A stretch of DNA of 64,000 nucleotides from Fusobacterium necrogenes (GTDB lineage: Bacteria; Fusobacteriota; Fusobacteriia; Fusobacteriales; Fusobacteriaceae), in NCBI RefSeq assembly GCF_900450765.1, contig NZ_UGGU01000003.1, positions 1,502,854 to 1,566,853 of the forward strand. The letters run 5' to 3'. The notes beneath the pieces are model-generated. The model saw only the letters and a list, made by a program, of their open reading frames with translations. It did no database searches and was not told the origin of the DNA. Positions 31,109 to 40,383 of the stretch are shown one piece after another; positions within the stretch are counted from its first letter, which is position 1; every line of letters starts with the position of its first letter. A program made the translations under genes and the position numbers.

Positions 31109-31504
31109 TTATTCTGCCTCCTTAACCTTTTTTTCTACTCTAAATAATGTTCCATTCAATTTTTTTTCAATTTTAAAATCATCTGCGATGGTTCTTGCTA
31201 TAAAAAGTCCCATCCCACCCTCTTCTTTACTCAATTTCTCTTCATCAAATCCTACACCATTATCCTCTACTATCAAACGGATAATATCATTTGACTTTTG
31301 AATTTCTAAGATGATATCTCCAGGCCTATACTCATACCCATGCTCAACAACATTTGTTGAAAGTTCATCCACTACTGATAAAAGTTGAAATACATCTCTT
31401 TGACTTACCTGATGTAACTCTAGATATGTCTTTACCATAGCTCTTATTAAAGATAAATTTTCTAAAGAAGAAGAGACAGTTATTTTCACTTCATTTGGTC
31501 TCAT
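31109..31504 (-). CDS. RsbW/SpoIIAB-like anti-sigma factor serine kinase
   Basis: A 131-residue GHKL ATPase of the anti-sigma kinase type. The ATP-binding boxes are visible: LLSVVDELSTNVVEHGYEYR (N box), VEDNGVGFDEEK (G1) and EGGMGLFIARTI (G2). It acts in the cytosol as a switch protein that binds and phosphorylates its STAS antagonist, which is encoded immediately downstream with a 3-base gap. Directly upstream, separated by one base, is a lipoprotein gene, so all three probably share the promoter at 31924-31952. Confidence 0.9.
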   Translation of the reverse strand: MRPNEVKITVSSSLENLSLIRAMVKTYLELHQVSQRDVFQLLSVVDELSTNVVEHGYEYRPGDIILEIQKSNDIIRLIVEDNGVGFDEEKLSKEEGGMGLFIARTIADDFKIEKKLNGTLFRVEKKVKEAE

Positions 31505-31505
31505 C

Positions 31506-31901
31506 TTATTTCCTTCTCTCTTTAAACTTATTTATTTTCCATTTTTTATTTTTTAATACATATTCAACATCAAAATATATAGTTGTAGTTTGTATATTCA
31601 AAGCAACAACATTCATAGCTTTATTTTTTAAAAACTCAGGTTTTGAATTAAAAATATTTATTTTTGAAAAATCTATATTTTGTATTTCTTCTTTTAAAAA
31701 ATTATTTCCCATATTAGAAATTAAGCTTTGTTCTAAAAATGTTGTTTCCCCATTTTTAAGGCTAGATTTTATCTCTTCTATAAAAATAATTAAAGCTGCT
31801 TTTTCTTCTAAAGTTACTTCTTCTTTTTTTCCAATATTCGAACAACCTATTATAAAAACAGAAGTAATTATAAAAATAAAAATCCTTTTCATTAACAACA
31901 T
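31506..31901 (-). CDS. Small predicted lipoprotein
   Basis: A 131-residue protein with a lipoprotein signal peptide, KRIFIFIITSVFIIGCSN, where Cys is the probable lipidated residue. The rest is charged, with no recognised domain. I start it at the ATG at 31901, which has AAGGA seven bases upstream, rather than at an upstream in-frame ATG at 31949 that would run through the promoter. It is one base from the anti-sigma kinase gene, so a membrane lipoprotein is co-expressed with a partner-switching regulator. The family is not recognised; the end NKWKINKFKERRK-like motif suggests a small extracytoplasmic beta-rich domain. Confidence 0.7.
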   Translation of the reverse strand: MLLMKRIFIFIITSVFIIGCSNIGKKEEVTLEEKAALIIFIEEIKSSLKNGETTFLEQSLISNMGNNFLKEEIQNIDFSKINIFNSKPEFLKNKAMNVVALNIQTTTIYFDVEYVLKNKKWKINKFKERRK

Positions 31902-31923
31902 GCACCATTCCTTATTACTATAA

Positions 31924-31952
31924 ATAATACCATATACATATCTTTTTATCAA
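31924..31952 (-). promoter_or_regulatory. Probable promoter of lipoprotein-RsbW-STAS-rny
   Basis: On the minus strand TTGATA (31947-31952), a 17-base spacer and TATTAT (31924-31929) stand about 23 bases before the lipoprotein ATG. Confidence 0.72.
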
Positions 31953-31960
31953 GAATTTAA

Positions 31961-32875
31961 TTATCCATTTTCTATATTTAATTTTTCTACTATATCCTCT
32001 ACTATCTCATTTTCAGATGTTTCTTCTAAATTATACCAAATATATCTGTGATCATTTTTAAACCAAGTAAATTGTCTTTTAGCATATTTTCTTGAATTTT
32101 GTTTTATTTTTTCTATTGTTTCTTCGTAACTTATCTCGCTTTTGAAATAATCTATAAACTCAGAGTAGCCAATTATATTAATCTTTCTTAATACCTCACC
32201 ATACTTTTTATAAAGCATTCTAACCTCTTCTTCTAATCCTTGTTTAATCATAGCATCTACTCTTGTATTTATTCTTTCATATAGCTCTTTTCTTCCCCTT
32301 TCTAGTGCAATTTTTAAAAAACTGTAGTTATTATTTTTTATATTTTGTTTTGATAAATAGGAAAATTTTTGTCCAGTAAGTATATATACCTCTAGAGCTC
32401 TTTCTACTCTTTTTTTATTATTAAAATGTATCTCTTTTGCTGCTTCTGGATCTACTTTCACTAATTCTTTATAAAGTTCAAGCGAACTTTTTTTCATAAA
32501 TTCCTCTCTTATTTTAGCATTAGATACTGGTAGAGCTGATAGTCCATCTGTAATAGAATTAATATAGAGACCTGTCCCTCCAGTTAATATAACCATTTTC
32601 CCTTTTTTTTCTTCTTCTTTTAATATCTTATCTACATCTCTTTGGTAGTCACCTACACTATATTTTTTTATAGGATCCAAAACATCTAACATATGATGTA
32701 CAATCCCATCCATCTCTTCAAATGTTATCTTAGCTGTCCCTATATTCATCTCTTTATATACCTGTGCAGAATCAGCTGATATAATACTAGCATCTAATAT
32801 TTTTGCCAATTTTATCGAAAGAGCTGTTTTACCTACACCAGTAGGCCCTGCTATCACTATTCCTTTCTTTATCAT
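31961..32875 (-). CDS. miaA: tRNA dimethylallyltransferase
   Basis: A 304-residue enzyme that transfers a dimethylallyl group to A37 of tRNAs reading U-starting codons. The P-loop is VIAGPTGVGKTALSIKLAK, followed by IISADSAQVYKEMNIGTAK (substrate-binding Asp), ILTGGTGLYINSI and KRQFTWFKND near the C-terminus. The start has a TTGGAGGAAAT ribosome-binding site. It has its own promoter upstream, and about 60 bases separate it from the lipoprotein gene. Confidence 0.96.
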   Translation of the reverse strand: MIKKGIVIAGPTGVGKTALSIKLAKILDASIISADSAQVYKEMNIGTAKITFEEMDGIVHHMLDVLDPIKKYSVGDYQRDVDKILKEEEKKGKMVILTGGTGLYINSITDGLSALPVSNAKIREEFMKKSSLELYKELVKVDPEAAKEIHFNNKKRVERALEVYILTGQKFSYLSKQNIKNNNYSFLKIALERGRKELYERINTRVDAMIKQGLEEEVRMLYKKYGEVLRKINIIGYSEFIDYFKSEISYEETIEKIKQNSRKYAKRQFTWFKNDHRYIWYNLEETSENEIVEDIVEKLNIENG

Positions 32876-32895
32876 ATTTCCTCCAATACTAATCT

Positions 32896-32924
32896 ATTTT
32901 AGCAAAAAAAGGAAAAGCTACCAA
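32896..32924 (-). promoter_or_regulatory. Probable promoter of miaA
   Basis: Minus strand TTGGTA (32919-32924), 17 bases, then TAAAAT (32896-32901) preceded by TGC, an extended -10 arrangement. Confidence 0.6.
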
Positions 32925-32999
32925 AGCGAACCACTTTACAGTTCAAATTTGAGATACTCTTTTCCCCTTTTAATCTCTTATTTAACTTTTAAAATATGA

Positions 33000-34286
33000 T
33001 TATTCTACATATTCAAATTCAACATCAGCTATCCTTACACTATCTCCATCTTGAATTCCAGCTTCTCTCATAGCCTCTTCCATTCCTAAAGATCTCATCA
33101 TATGCAAGAAATTTACTATTGATTCATCGTCCATAGTAATTACATACTTAGCTAGTACTCCATCTAGTACCCTTCCTTCTATCACGTAGGTTCCATCTTC
33201 ATCTTGAGTAATAATGAAATTTTCTTTATCTCCTTTTATTTCTCTCAAAACTTCATTTACACTAGCCTCTTCTTCTAATGGTTCTCTATCTATTTTCTCT
33301 AACATGCTCCAACTTTTATACAAAACTTCCTTAATTCCTTCATTTAGTATTACTGATACAGGATATACTTCATTACCTTGAGATTCTACATACTCTTTAA
33401 AAGTATTATATTTTTCCATATCCCATAATAGATCCATTTTATTTGCTAATATTATTTGCTTTTTAGCTGCTAACTTTTCACTAAACTTCTTTAGCTCTGT
33501 ATTTATTTTTTCATAATCTTCAATAGCACTTCTTCCTTCAACTTCAGATATATCAACTAAATGATATATCATTTTACATCTCTCTATATGTCTTAAAAAT
33601 TTATCTCCTAATCCTACTCCTTCATGTGCACCTTCAATAAGCCCAGGTATATCAGCTATTACAAAAGATTTATCCTCTTCTAGTCTTACTACTCCTAATT
33701 TAGGTTCAAGAGTTGTAAAATGGTAATTTCCTACTTTAGAATTAGCAGCTGATACTTTATTAATAAAACTTGATTTTCCAACAGATGGATATCCTACAAG
33801 AGCAACATCAGCTATAAGTTTTAATTCAAGTTTTACTTTTAATTCTGCTCCCTCTCTACCTTTACCAGCTATTTTTGGAGTTTTTCTAATAGAAGATTTA
33901 AAATGAACATTTCCAAAACCACCTTTTCCACCTTTGAGTAAAGTTCTCTTCTCTCCTGGTATATTTAGATCCAGTAAAAGCTTTCCAGTTTCTATATCTC
34001 TTACTTGTGTTCCAACAGGAACCTTAATCACTAAATCCTCTCCTGTTTTCCCATACATTTGTTTTTTTTGTCCATTTTCTCCATTCTGAGCTTTGAATAG
34101 TTTTTTAAATTTAAAATCTATGAGGGTATTTATATTAGAATCAGCTAGAAAAATCACACTTCCTCCATCTCCTCCATCTCCTCCATCAGGGCCACCAAAT
34201 TGTATAAATTTTTCTCTTCTAAAAGCAGCCGAACCATCTCCTCCATTTCCTGCTTTTACAGTTATTATAACCTCATCTACAAACAT
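33000..34286 (-). CDS. obgE: Obg-family GTPase
   Basis: A 428-residue essential GTPase linked to 50S ribosome assembly. The glycine-rich Obg fold is first (GGDGSAAFRREKFIQFGGP), then the G domain with VGYPSVGKSSFINKV, DIPGLIEGAHEGVGLGDKF and NKMDLL, and finally the OCT domain from about residue 345. Length is typical. The start has AGGAGAG nine bases upstream, and a consensus-like promoter precedes it. Confidence 0.97.
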   Translation of the reverse strand: MFVDEVIITVKAGNGGDGSAAFRREKFIQFGGPDGGDGGDGGSVIFLADSNINTLIDFKFKKLFKAQNGENGQKKQMYGKTGEDLVIKVPVGTQVRDIETGKLLLDLNIPGEKRTLLKGGKGGFGNVHFKSSIRKTPKIAGKGREGAELKVKLELKLIADVALVGYPSVGKSSFINKVSAANSKVGNYHFTTLEPKLGVVRLEEDKSFVIADIPGLIEGAHEGVGLGDKFLRHIERCKMIYHLVDISEVEGRSAIEDYEKINTELKKFSEKLAAKKQIILANKMDLLWDMEKYNTFKEYVESQGNEVYPVSVILNEGIKEVLYKSWSMLEKIDREPLEEEASVNEVLREIKGDKENFIITQDEDGTYVIEGRVLDGVLAKYVITMDDESIVNFLHMMRSLGMEEAMREAGIQDGDSVRIADVEFEYVE

Positions 34287-34320
34287 CCATTACTCTCCTA
34301 TCAATTATTTTTATCAATAT

Positions 34321-34349
34321 ATTCTACATTATATTCTAAATTTTTTCAA
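34321..34349 (-). promoter_or_regulatory. Probable promoter of obgE
   Basis: Minus strand TTGAAA (34344-34349), 17-base spacer, TAGAAT (34321-34326), about 35 bases before the obgE ATG. Confidence 0.65.
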
Positions 34350-34508
34350 TAATTATTATTTTCAAAATAAAAAGCAAGTGTAACTATCCTACTAATAAAC
34401 ACTAACTTCATTATTATTTTCAGAGTTGTATTTTTTAGTACTCAACTTTACTAACTTGCTCCAACTTTTTCATTTAGCCCCTTAAATTTTTCCACAGTTT
34501 TAATATCT

Positions 34509-34946
34509 CTATTTAAATTTTGTAAGTAATTCTTTATACTGTTTCAACATAACTTTTAACATACCTTTTTTTACAAACTGGTACCATTTAAAACTCATTG
34601 CTTCCATTCCCTTTATAGAATCAACTATCATTCTCTTCAAAAACTCATACTCTTCAAAACTTAATTTCAATTCCATTTGCTCTTTTGCATCAGCAATAGA
34701 TTTTATATAATCAAAAAATTCTTCTAAACTTGTTGTTTGTGCTCCTATAGCTGAAGAAGTAAGTTGTTTTTTAACTTCATCTATAAATTTAGATAAGAAT
34801 TTTTTATTACTTTTATCTAAATTAACACTTATTTTTCTTTTTCCTTTCCCTATTCTTTGAATAATATTCATCGTCCCCATCATGCTAGACATATTATTCA
34901 TATGCATCGGATTCATTCCATTAGGATTTACTCTTTGTGTTTTCAT
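34509..34946 (-). CDS. Hypothetical protein coupled to tsaC
   Basis: A 145-residue protein I do not recognise. The N-terminus is rich in Met and Asn (NPNGMNPMHMNNMSSMMG), followed by a basic stretch (IGKGKRKISVNLDKSNKKF) and a mostly helical, charged C-terminal part ending KVMLKQYKELLTKFK. There is no signal peptide or membrane helix. Its start overlaps the tsaC stop in an ATGA arrangement, with GGGAGGAA upstream, which argues strongly that it is a real, translationally coupled gene. A link to tRNA modification can only be guessed from position. Confidence 0.75.
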   Translation of the reverse strand: MKTQRVNPNGMNPMHMNNMSSMMGTMNIIQRIGKGKRKISVNLDKSNKKFLSKFIDEVKKQLTSSAIGAQTTSLEEFFDYIKSIADAKEQMELKLSFEEYEFLKRMIVDSIKGMEAMSFKWYQFVKKGMLKVMLKQYKELLTKFK

Positions 34947-35587
34947 AAATTCCTCCCTATACTTTTCCCAATTACTTTTTCTATATCTTTAATTGATATT
35001 GCACCTAATCTTATTATTCTTGGTTCATCACTCAAATCAATTATAGTTGATTCAATCCCTAATGGTGATTTGCCACCATCCACTAAAATATCAACTTTTC
35101 CTTTAAAAACTTCTGATAACTCATCATAAGCTCTTGGTGTTTTTTCTCCAGAGATATTAGCACTTGTAGTTGGAAGCATTCCACCAGCAGATTCTATTAT
35201 TTTTAATGCTACATCTAAAGCTGGCATTCTTATTCCAACTGTATCTCCAAAAGCTGTCATAACATTTGGAATCCACTCTTTTTTTCTCAAAATGATTGTA
35301 AGCCCTCCAGGCCAAAATTTTGCTATTAATCTTTCAACAATTTTTCTATTTTCTTCGCTTATATATGCTATTTCCTCTATTTTTTTTACATCACTTATTA
35401 GAACTATAAGGGGAGATTTAAAACTTCTTTCTTTAGCTTTATAAATACTTTTTATTGTCTCTTCAGAAGAGATAACTCCTCCTATTCCATATACAGTATC
35501 AGTTGGATATATTATGAGTTCTCCAGAATTTAGAGAATTAGCTATTTCCAAAAAATTTATATTTTCTAAATTATATATTTTTTTCAT
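34943..35587 (-). CDS. tsaC: Threonylcarbamoyl-AMP synthase (Sua5/YciO/YrdC)
   Basis: A 214-residue enzyme that makes threonylcarbamoyl-adenylate from threonine, bicarbonate and ATP for t6A37 formation on ANN-decoding tRNAs. Signature blocks are GELIIYPTDTVYGIGG, KSPLIVLISD, KFWPGGLTIILRKK and LPTTSANISGEKTPRAYDEL. The length is slightly longer than minimal TsaC and lacks the extra Sua5 domain. It overlaps the next gene by four bases. The upstream hairpin at 35636-35662 insulates it from prs. Confidence 0.93.
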   Translation of the reverse strand: MKKIYNLENINFLEIANSLNSGELIIYPTDTVYGIGGVISSEETIKSIYKAKERSFKSPLIVLISDVKKIEEIAYISEENRKIVERLIAKFWPGGLTIILRKKEWIPNVMTAFGDTVGIRMPALDVALKIIESAGGMLPTTSANISGEKTPRAYDELSEVFKGKVDILVDGGKSPLGIESTIIDLSDEPRIIRLGAISIKDIEKVIGKSIGRNL

Positions 35588-35635
35588 ACTCTACACCTTA
35601 TTTTAGACTCTTAATATTTTATCATATCTAATTAG

Positions 35636-35662
35636 AAAAAGCTAGTAAAATACTAGCTTTTT
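35636..35662 (-). terminator. Terminator after prs
   Basis: AAAAAGCTAGTA pairs perfectly with TACTAGCTTTTT around a 3-base loop, ten bases after the prs stop on the minus strand; the flanking A/T runs make it work in either direction. Confidence 0.8.
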
Positions 35663-35671
35663 CTGCCTAAA

Positions 35672-36643
35672 TTAATTATCCATTATTAATTTTTTTTCAA
35701 ACAACTCAGAAACTGATTGATTATTTATAATTCTCCTAATTGCTTCAGCAAAAATTTCATCTACTGATAATACAGTTATTTTATCTAATTTTTTTCTCTC
35801 TGGTAAAGCTATTGAATCAGTTATTATAACCTCTTTTAAAGGTGAGGCTGCAAGTCTTTCTATTGCTGGATCTGAAAATACAGCATGTGTACAACAAGCA
35901 TAAGCTTCTTTTGCTCCCCTTTCTATAATAGCAGCAGCTCCATTAGTTATTGTTCCAGCTGTATCTATCATATCGTCTATGAAGATTGCTGTTTTTCCTT
36001 GAACCTCTCCTATTAAGTTCATTACTTCTGACATATTTGGCTTTGGTCTTCTTTTATCAATAATAGCTATTTTACAATCTAGCCATTCAGCTAATTTTCT
36101 AGCTCTTTTTACTCCACCTATATCTGGGGAAACTATAACTACATCATCTCCATATAATCCTTTTTTCATAAAATATCTTACCATTAATGGTAGTGCTTGC
36201 ATATGATCAACAGGAATATCAAAAAATCCTTGAATTTGATCAGCATGTAAATCCATCGCTATTAATCTAGTAGCTCCAGATTTCGTCAATAAATTAGCCA
36301 CTAACTTTGATGTAATTGGCTCTCTGGGATTAGATTTTCTATCTTGTCTAGCATATCCATAGTAAGGAATTATAACATTGATACTTTTAGCTGATGCTCT
36401 TCTTAAAGCATCAGTAAAAATTAATAACTCCATTAAATTTTCATTTACAGGTTCAGAAGTTGACTGTACTACAAACACATCTCTTCCTCTTACTGTTTCA
36501 TCAATTTTAACGAATACCTCTCCATCTTTAAACCTAACTACTTCTGCTTTCCCTAAAGGCAACCCATATTTTTCAGCTATTTTTTTAGCTAAGTCTTTGT
36601 TTGAAGTTCCAGTGAAAATTTTTACATTTTCAGAATTAATCAT
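35672..36643 (-). CDS. prs: Ribose-phosphate pyrophosphokinase
   Basis: A 323-residue enzyme making PRPP from ribose-5-phosphate and ATP, feeding purine, pyrimidine, NAD, His and Trp synthesis. Key motifs are [59 protein letters not shown] and the PRPP loop [18 protein letters not shown]. It follows glmU by 3 bases, an arrangement common in Gram-positive bacteria and kept here. A terminator follows. Confidence 0.98.
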   Translation of the reverse strand: MINSENVKIFTGTSNKDLAKKIAEKYGLPLGKAEVVRFKDGEVFVKIDETVRGRDVFVVQSTSEPVNENLMELLIFTDALRRASAKSINVIIPYYGYARQDRKSNPREPITSKLVANLLTKSGATRLIAMDLHADQIQGFFDIPVDHMQALPLMVRYFMKKGLYGDDVVIVSPDIGGVKRARKLAEWLDCKIAIIDKRRPKPNMSEVMNLIGEVQGKTAIFIDDMIDTAGTITNGAAAIIERGAKEAYACCTHAVFSDPAIERLAASPLKEVIITDSIALPERKKLDKITVLSVDEIFAEAIRRIINNQSVSELFEKKLIMDN

Positions 36644-36646
36644 TTT

Positions 36647-37996
36647 TTATTTCCTCCAGTCGATCTTAATAATTTGTTTACTTCTCGATACAGCTAATGA
36701 ACTATTAGGAACATCTTTTGTAATCACAGAGCCAGCACCTACAAGAGCTCCTTCTCCTACGTTTACGGGAGCTACGAGCATAGTATCACTTCCTATAAAT
36801 ACATCTTTACCTATTATAGTTTTAAATTTATTTACACCATCATAGTTACATGTGATTGTTCCAGCACCAATATTTGTATTTTCACCAACTTGAGCATCAC
36901 CTAAATATGTCAAATGCCCAGCTTTTACCCCTTTTTCCAAAATGGATTTTTTAACCTCTACAAAATTTCCTATATGTACCTTTTCTTTAAGATAAGTCTT
37001 AGGTCTTAAATGAGCATAAGGCCCAATCGTCACTCCATTGTCTATACTACTTTCTTCTACGACTGAATTTTCTATTCTTATATCATTTCCAAGAACAGAG
37101 TTTACGATTCTACTATTTCCTATTATTTCACAATTTTCTCCAATAACTGTCGCTCCTTGTAAAAATACTCCTGGATATACTATAGTATCTTTTCCTATTT
37201 TCACATCATCTTCTATATAAGTAGTTTCTGGATCAATAAGAATAACTCCTTCCTCCATTAATTCCTTATTTTTTCTATTTCTCAAAATTTTTCCAGCTTG
37301 AGCTAACTCTATCTTAGAATTCACTCCTAAAATTTCCATATTATCTTCTAAAATAAAACTTTGAACTTTCTTATTTTCAGATACTTGAATTCCTATTACA
37401 TCAGTAAGATAATATTCTCCTTTTTCATTTTTGTTATCTATTCTTTCTAAAGCTTTAAAAAGTTCTCTTGAGTTAAAACAATATACTCCTGCATTTACTT
37501 CTTTGATTTTTTTTATCTCCTCAGTAGCCTCTTTTTCCTCTACAATAGCTTTCACTAAACCATTTTCCTTCACTACTCTTCCATAACCAAATGGATTATC
37601 ATAAACTGAAGTAAGTATAGTTGTAACAGCCTCACCTTTTTTATGATACTCATATAAAGCCTTTAATGTACTATCTCTAAGCAGGGGAGTATCTCCACAC
37701 AATATCATTACATCCCCATCATAATTTTGAAGTTTTCCTTTTGCTTGAATAACAGCATGACCTGTCCCCAATTGTTCATTTTGTAAGACATAATTACAAT
37801 TTTCTCCTACAATTTTTAAAACTTCCTCTTTTTTATGCCCCAAAATAAGTATATTTTCCTCTGGATTCAATCCTGATAAGACCTTTATTATCTTTGATAT
37901 CATTGGAACTCCATTTACTTTATGAATAACTTTAGGTAATTCTGACTTCATTCGAGTTCCTTTTCCAGCAGCTAAAATTAACGTTTTTAATTTCAT
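36647..37996 (-). CDS. glmU: Bifunctional UDP-GlcNAc pyrophosphorylase / glucosamine-1-P acetyltransferase
   Basis: A 449-residue two-domain cytosolic enzyme making UDP-GlcNAc for peptidoglycan and lipopolysaccharide. The N-terminal uridylyltransferase carries [20 protein letters not shown] and [10 protein letters not shown]; the C-terminal left-handed beta-helix acetyltransferase has hexapeptide repeats and [17 protein letters not shown] and [20 protein letters not shown]. It is first in a two-gene operon with prs and has a consensus promoter overlapping the end of the upstream J-domain gene. Confidence 0.98.
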   Translation of the reverse strand: MKLKTLILAAGKGTRMKSELPKVIHKVNGVPMISKIIKVLSGLNPEENILILGHKKEEVLKIVGENCNYVLQNEQLGTGHAVIQAKGKLQNYDGDVMILCGDTPLLRDSTLKALYEYHKKGEAVTTILTSVYDNPFGYGRVVKENGLVKAIVEEKEATEEIKKIKEVNAGVYCFNSRELFKALERIDNKNEKGEYYLTDVIGIQVSENKKVQSFILEDNMEILGVNSKIELAQAGKILRNRKNKELMEEGVILIDPETTYIEDDVKIGKDTIVYPGVFLQGATVIGENCEIIGNSRIVNSVLGNDIRIENSVVEESSIDNGVTIGPYAHLRPKTYLKEKVHIGNFVEVKKSILEKGVKAGHLTYLGDAQVGENTNIGAGTITCNYDGVNKFKTIIGKDVFIGSDTMLVAPVNVGEGALVGAGSVITKDVPNSSLAVSRSKQIIKIDWRK

Positions 37997-38055
37997 AAAT
38001 ACACTCCTTATAAAATTGCACTGTACATTTATAAAAGACTTTCCATACGCGCTAA

Positions 38056-38084
38056 ATTATACCATACTTACTTACCTATTTCAA
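38056..38084 (-). promoter_or_regulatory. Probable strong promoter of glmU-prs
   Basis: Minus strand TTGAAA (38079-38084), 17-base spacer and a perfect TATAAT (38056-38061), about 60 bases before glmU. The -35 starts two bases after the J-domain gene's stop. Confidence 0.75.
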
Positions 38085-38085
38085 G

Positions 38086-38640
38086 TTAAGAAAAATCTTT
38101 TGAAAGTTTTTCGTAAGCTTCATTTATCTCCTTTAATTTATTTTCATGCTGTTCCTTTTCTATTTCACTAGCATTGGTAAACTTATCAGGATGATGTTTC
38201 TTTACTAAATCTCTATATGCTTTTTTTATTTCATCTCTACTAGCATCTCTACTAATTCCTAAAATATCATAATACTTTCCTCTATCTTCTGTATAACCAA
38301 ATGGGTTATTTCTATTATGATAACTATCTTGTTGTTGCCCCTTAAAATCTCCACCAGCTTGACGAAAAAAATCCTCAAAATCTTTTGCATTATTACCATT
38401 ATATCTGTAATAGTAAGTTCTTCTTGTACCTTTAGGCTGATTCCTATTTTTTAAATAATTAATAAATATAATTAACAATATTAACCAAAAGAAATTTATT
38501 GCAAACCAACCTAGAAATGTAACTAATAAAAATACTATAAATAATACAGGTGCCATACCTATAGCCCTATTAAAGCCAACTGTTATTCCTATAAATAAAA
38601 ATAGTATTAATATAAAAGTTAATGAAACACTATAAATCAT
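38086..38640 (-). CDS. Membrane-anchored J-domain protein
   Basis: A 184-residue protein with two N-terminal hydrophobic segments (about residues 3-25 and 29-62, including [18 protein letters not shown]), a glycine/tyrosine/asparagine-rich linker, and a C-terminal J domain: [20 protein letters not shown] followed by the HPD motif in [10 protein letters not shown] domains stimulate DnaK ATPase; here the domain is tethered to the membrane facing the cytosol. It follows the TPR gene by 30 bases. It lacks the zinc-finger region of DnaJ itself, so it is a specialised co-chaperone. Function beyond that is unknown. Confidence 0.85.
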   Translation of the reverse strand: MIYSVSLTFILILFLFIGITVGFNRAIGMAPVLFIVFLLVTFLGWFAINFFWLILLIIFINYLKNRNQPKGTRRTYYYRYNGNNAKDFEDFFRQAGGDFKGQQQDSYHNRNNPFGYTEDRGKYYDILGISRDASRDEIKKAYRDLVKKHHPDKFTNASEIEKEQHENKLKEINEAYEKLSKDFS

Positions 38641-38670
38641 TTATTCTCCTTACTCTATACTTTTGAAACT

Positions 38671-39246
38671 CTAAATTACTTTTAACTCTAGTTTCTTTTT
38701 CAACTCTCGTATCTTATCCGAAACATTTTTTTCACGCGGATCTATTTCATAAGCGATCGTATACTCTTTTAGAGCCCTTTCTAACAATCCCATTTTCTCA
38801 TATTTTTGTGCAAAATCTATATGAGCCTTATAAATATCTAGATCTAAAAATATTGCAAAATCATAACTCATAACTGCTTCCATAAGCTTTCCTGCTCTTG
38901 AGTAAGCATTACCTAATAAAAAATGTACAAAAGCAACATCCGGATCTATATCTAAAGATTTTTCAAAAGCTTTTATCGCATTTAAATAATCTTCGTTTTC
39001 ATAATAAAGTTGTCCTAAAAAAGCTAATCCTTCTGCTTTATTATCTCTATAATCTAATACCTTTTTATATATTTTTATAGCTCCTGAATAATCCCCCTTA
39101 TGATATAATAAAATAGCTAGCCCTCTTAATAACTCTATATCATTAGGATTGCCCAAAAGTGCTATTCGTATCTCTTCTTCTTTTTTCAATAAATCTTTCA
39201 TATCTAGTTGATTAAAAATTTCTGTCTTTAATATACTTCTATCCAA
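38671..39246 (-). CDS. TPR-repeat protein
   Basis: A roughly 191-residue soluble protein of at least four tetratricopeptide repeats, such as GDYSGAIKIYKKVLDYRDNK, DYLNAIKAFEKSLDIDPD and LLERALKEYTIAYEIDPREK. TPR arrays bind other proteins. The start is uncertain: the open frame begins with a TTG at 39270 that precedes the GGGAGGT ribosome-binding site, so a TTG at 39246, about ten bases after that site, is more plausible. It is the first gene of a pair with the J-domain protein, suggesting a chaperone-related role by position only. Confidence 0.8.
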   Translation of the reverse strand: MDRSILKTEIFNQLDMKDLLKKEEEIRIALLGNPNDIELLRGLAILLYHKGDYSGAIKIYKKVLDYRDNKAEGLAFLGQLYYENEDYLNAIKAFEKSLDIDPDVAFVHFLLGNAYSRAGKLMEAVMSYDFAIFLDLDIYKAHIDFAQKYEKMGLLERALKEYTIAYEIDPREKNVSDKIRELKKKLELKVI

Positions 39247-39384
39247 AATAATTTCAACCTCCCACCCCAAAGAGTTAATACGTTAATATTATATCATAAT
39301 TTTTCATTATATAAAGAATTTTTTTATAAACATGAACATAGTATAAATTAAGTTTAACAAACAACTTTATATAATTTTACATCT

Positions 39385-40137
39385 TTAAAAAGTATAAATT
39401 AAAGCTGCTCCAAACACATAAATCAGATCATTATCAACTATTGGAGAGTTTGATATTTCTTTTGGTAACTTTGTCACACCAGTAAATCCCATTAATGACA
39501 AAGTTTCATTTATTCTATAGTTTCCTAAAACTCCTATCCCTACTCTATGAGCCTCTCTTCCATTAAATGAGTTGGTTATTTTTTCTCCTTCTGCTCTCCC
39601 CAGCTCACTCGAATCAATCCCAAAATAATAATTTATAAAATTCGAATCATAATAAATATAATTTAATGATGGAATTAATACTATTTTTGAAGATACATAA
39701 AAAGGTCTGCTTAAGCTTAAATTAAAATGGCCACCTTCCTTTCCATACTCAACTGCTAACTTTGTTTGAAGATTATATATTCCAGGATAATAAGTTAACT
39801 CCATTCCACCCATAAAATAAGTATTTCTATCATTTATTCCTTTATAACCTGACTTCATATCACTATTCTTTACTTCATATCCACCAAAGGGCATACCATA
39901 AAGGGATAAAACATAATTATCTTCTTCTATTAATTTATATCCTAAAGATAAACCATAAGTACTTCCTCCTTTAAGGAAAAATTTATTATACTCAAAGTCT
40001 ACTATTGGTAAAATATATGTATTTTTATTATTATGATATATAGGTGTTGTCACTCCATATCCTATTCCAATATTTCCAGCTAATATATTTTGAGTTAAAA
40101 TTAATAAACTTCCTAGTAATAGTAGTTCTTTTTTCAT
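39385..40137 (-). CDS. MipA/OmpV-family outer-membrane protein
   Basis: A 250-residue predicted outer-membrane beta-barrel. A signal peptide KKELLLLGSLLILTQNILAG is followed by alternating amphipathic strands. The family-typical IYYDSNFINYYFGIDSSELG occurs in the second half, and the protein ends with an aromatic residue after a strand (VFGAALIYTF), as outer-membrane barrels do. I start it at the ATG at 40137, which has TAGGAGGAAA upstream, rather than at an ATG 16 codons earlier. It is transcribed alone and divergently from the nucleoside operon. MipA relatives scaffold peptidoglycan enzymes or act as porin-like proteins; which applies here is unknown. Confidence 0.87.
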   Translation of the reverse strand: MKKELLLLGSLLILTQNILAGNIGIGYGVTTPIYHNNKNTYILPIVDFEYNKFFLKGGSTYGLSLGYKLIEEDNYVLSLYGMPFGGYEVKNSDMKSGYKGINDRNTYFMGGMELTYYPGIYNLQTKLAVEYGKEGGHFNLSLSRPFYVSSKIVLIPSLNYIYYDSNFINYYFGIDSSELGRAEGEKITNSFNGREAHRVGIGVLGNYRINETLSLMGFTGVTKLPKEISNSPIVDNDLIYVFGAALIYTF

Positions 40138-40155
40138 AAATTTCCTCCTAAATAA

Positions 40156-40185
40156 TTTATACCTAAAATATTTTAATGAATTCAA
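40156..40185 (-). promoter_or_regulatory. Possible promoter of the MipA/OmpV-like gene
   Basis: Minus strand TTGAAT (40180-40185), 18-base spacer, TATAAA (40156-40161), about 20 bases from the ATG. Confidence 0.45.
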
Positions 40186-40295
40186 TAATAAATTTATTCA
40201 ATTTTATCATATTTTTCATAAAAAATAAACACCTCTATATTTTAATATTTTTTATAATTTTTAGACATCTTTATAGATAAAAAACAATTTAATAA

Positions 40296-40324
40296 TTGAC
40301 ACTTTTATTTAGTTATGGTATATT
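40296..40324 (+). promoter_or_regulatory. Consensus promoter of the nucleoside operon
   Basis: A perfect TTGACA (40296-40301), a 17-base spacer and TATATT (40319-40324) lie about 60 bases upstream of udp. Strong boxes suggest that control is by a repressor; the AT-rich stretch just downstream could hold an operator, but no clear inverted repeat was identified. Confidence 0.8.
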
Positions 40325-40383
40325 TTAATTATAAATTATACAACTTTGTAGACATTTATTAAAATTATTCAGGAGGTCATATC

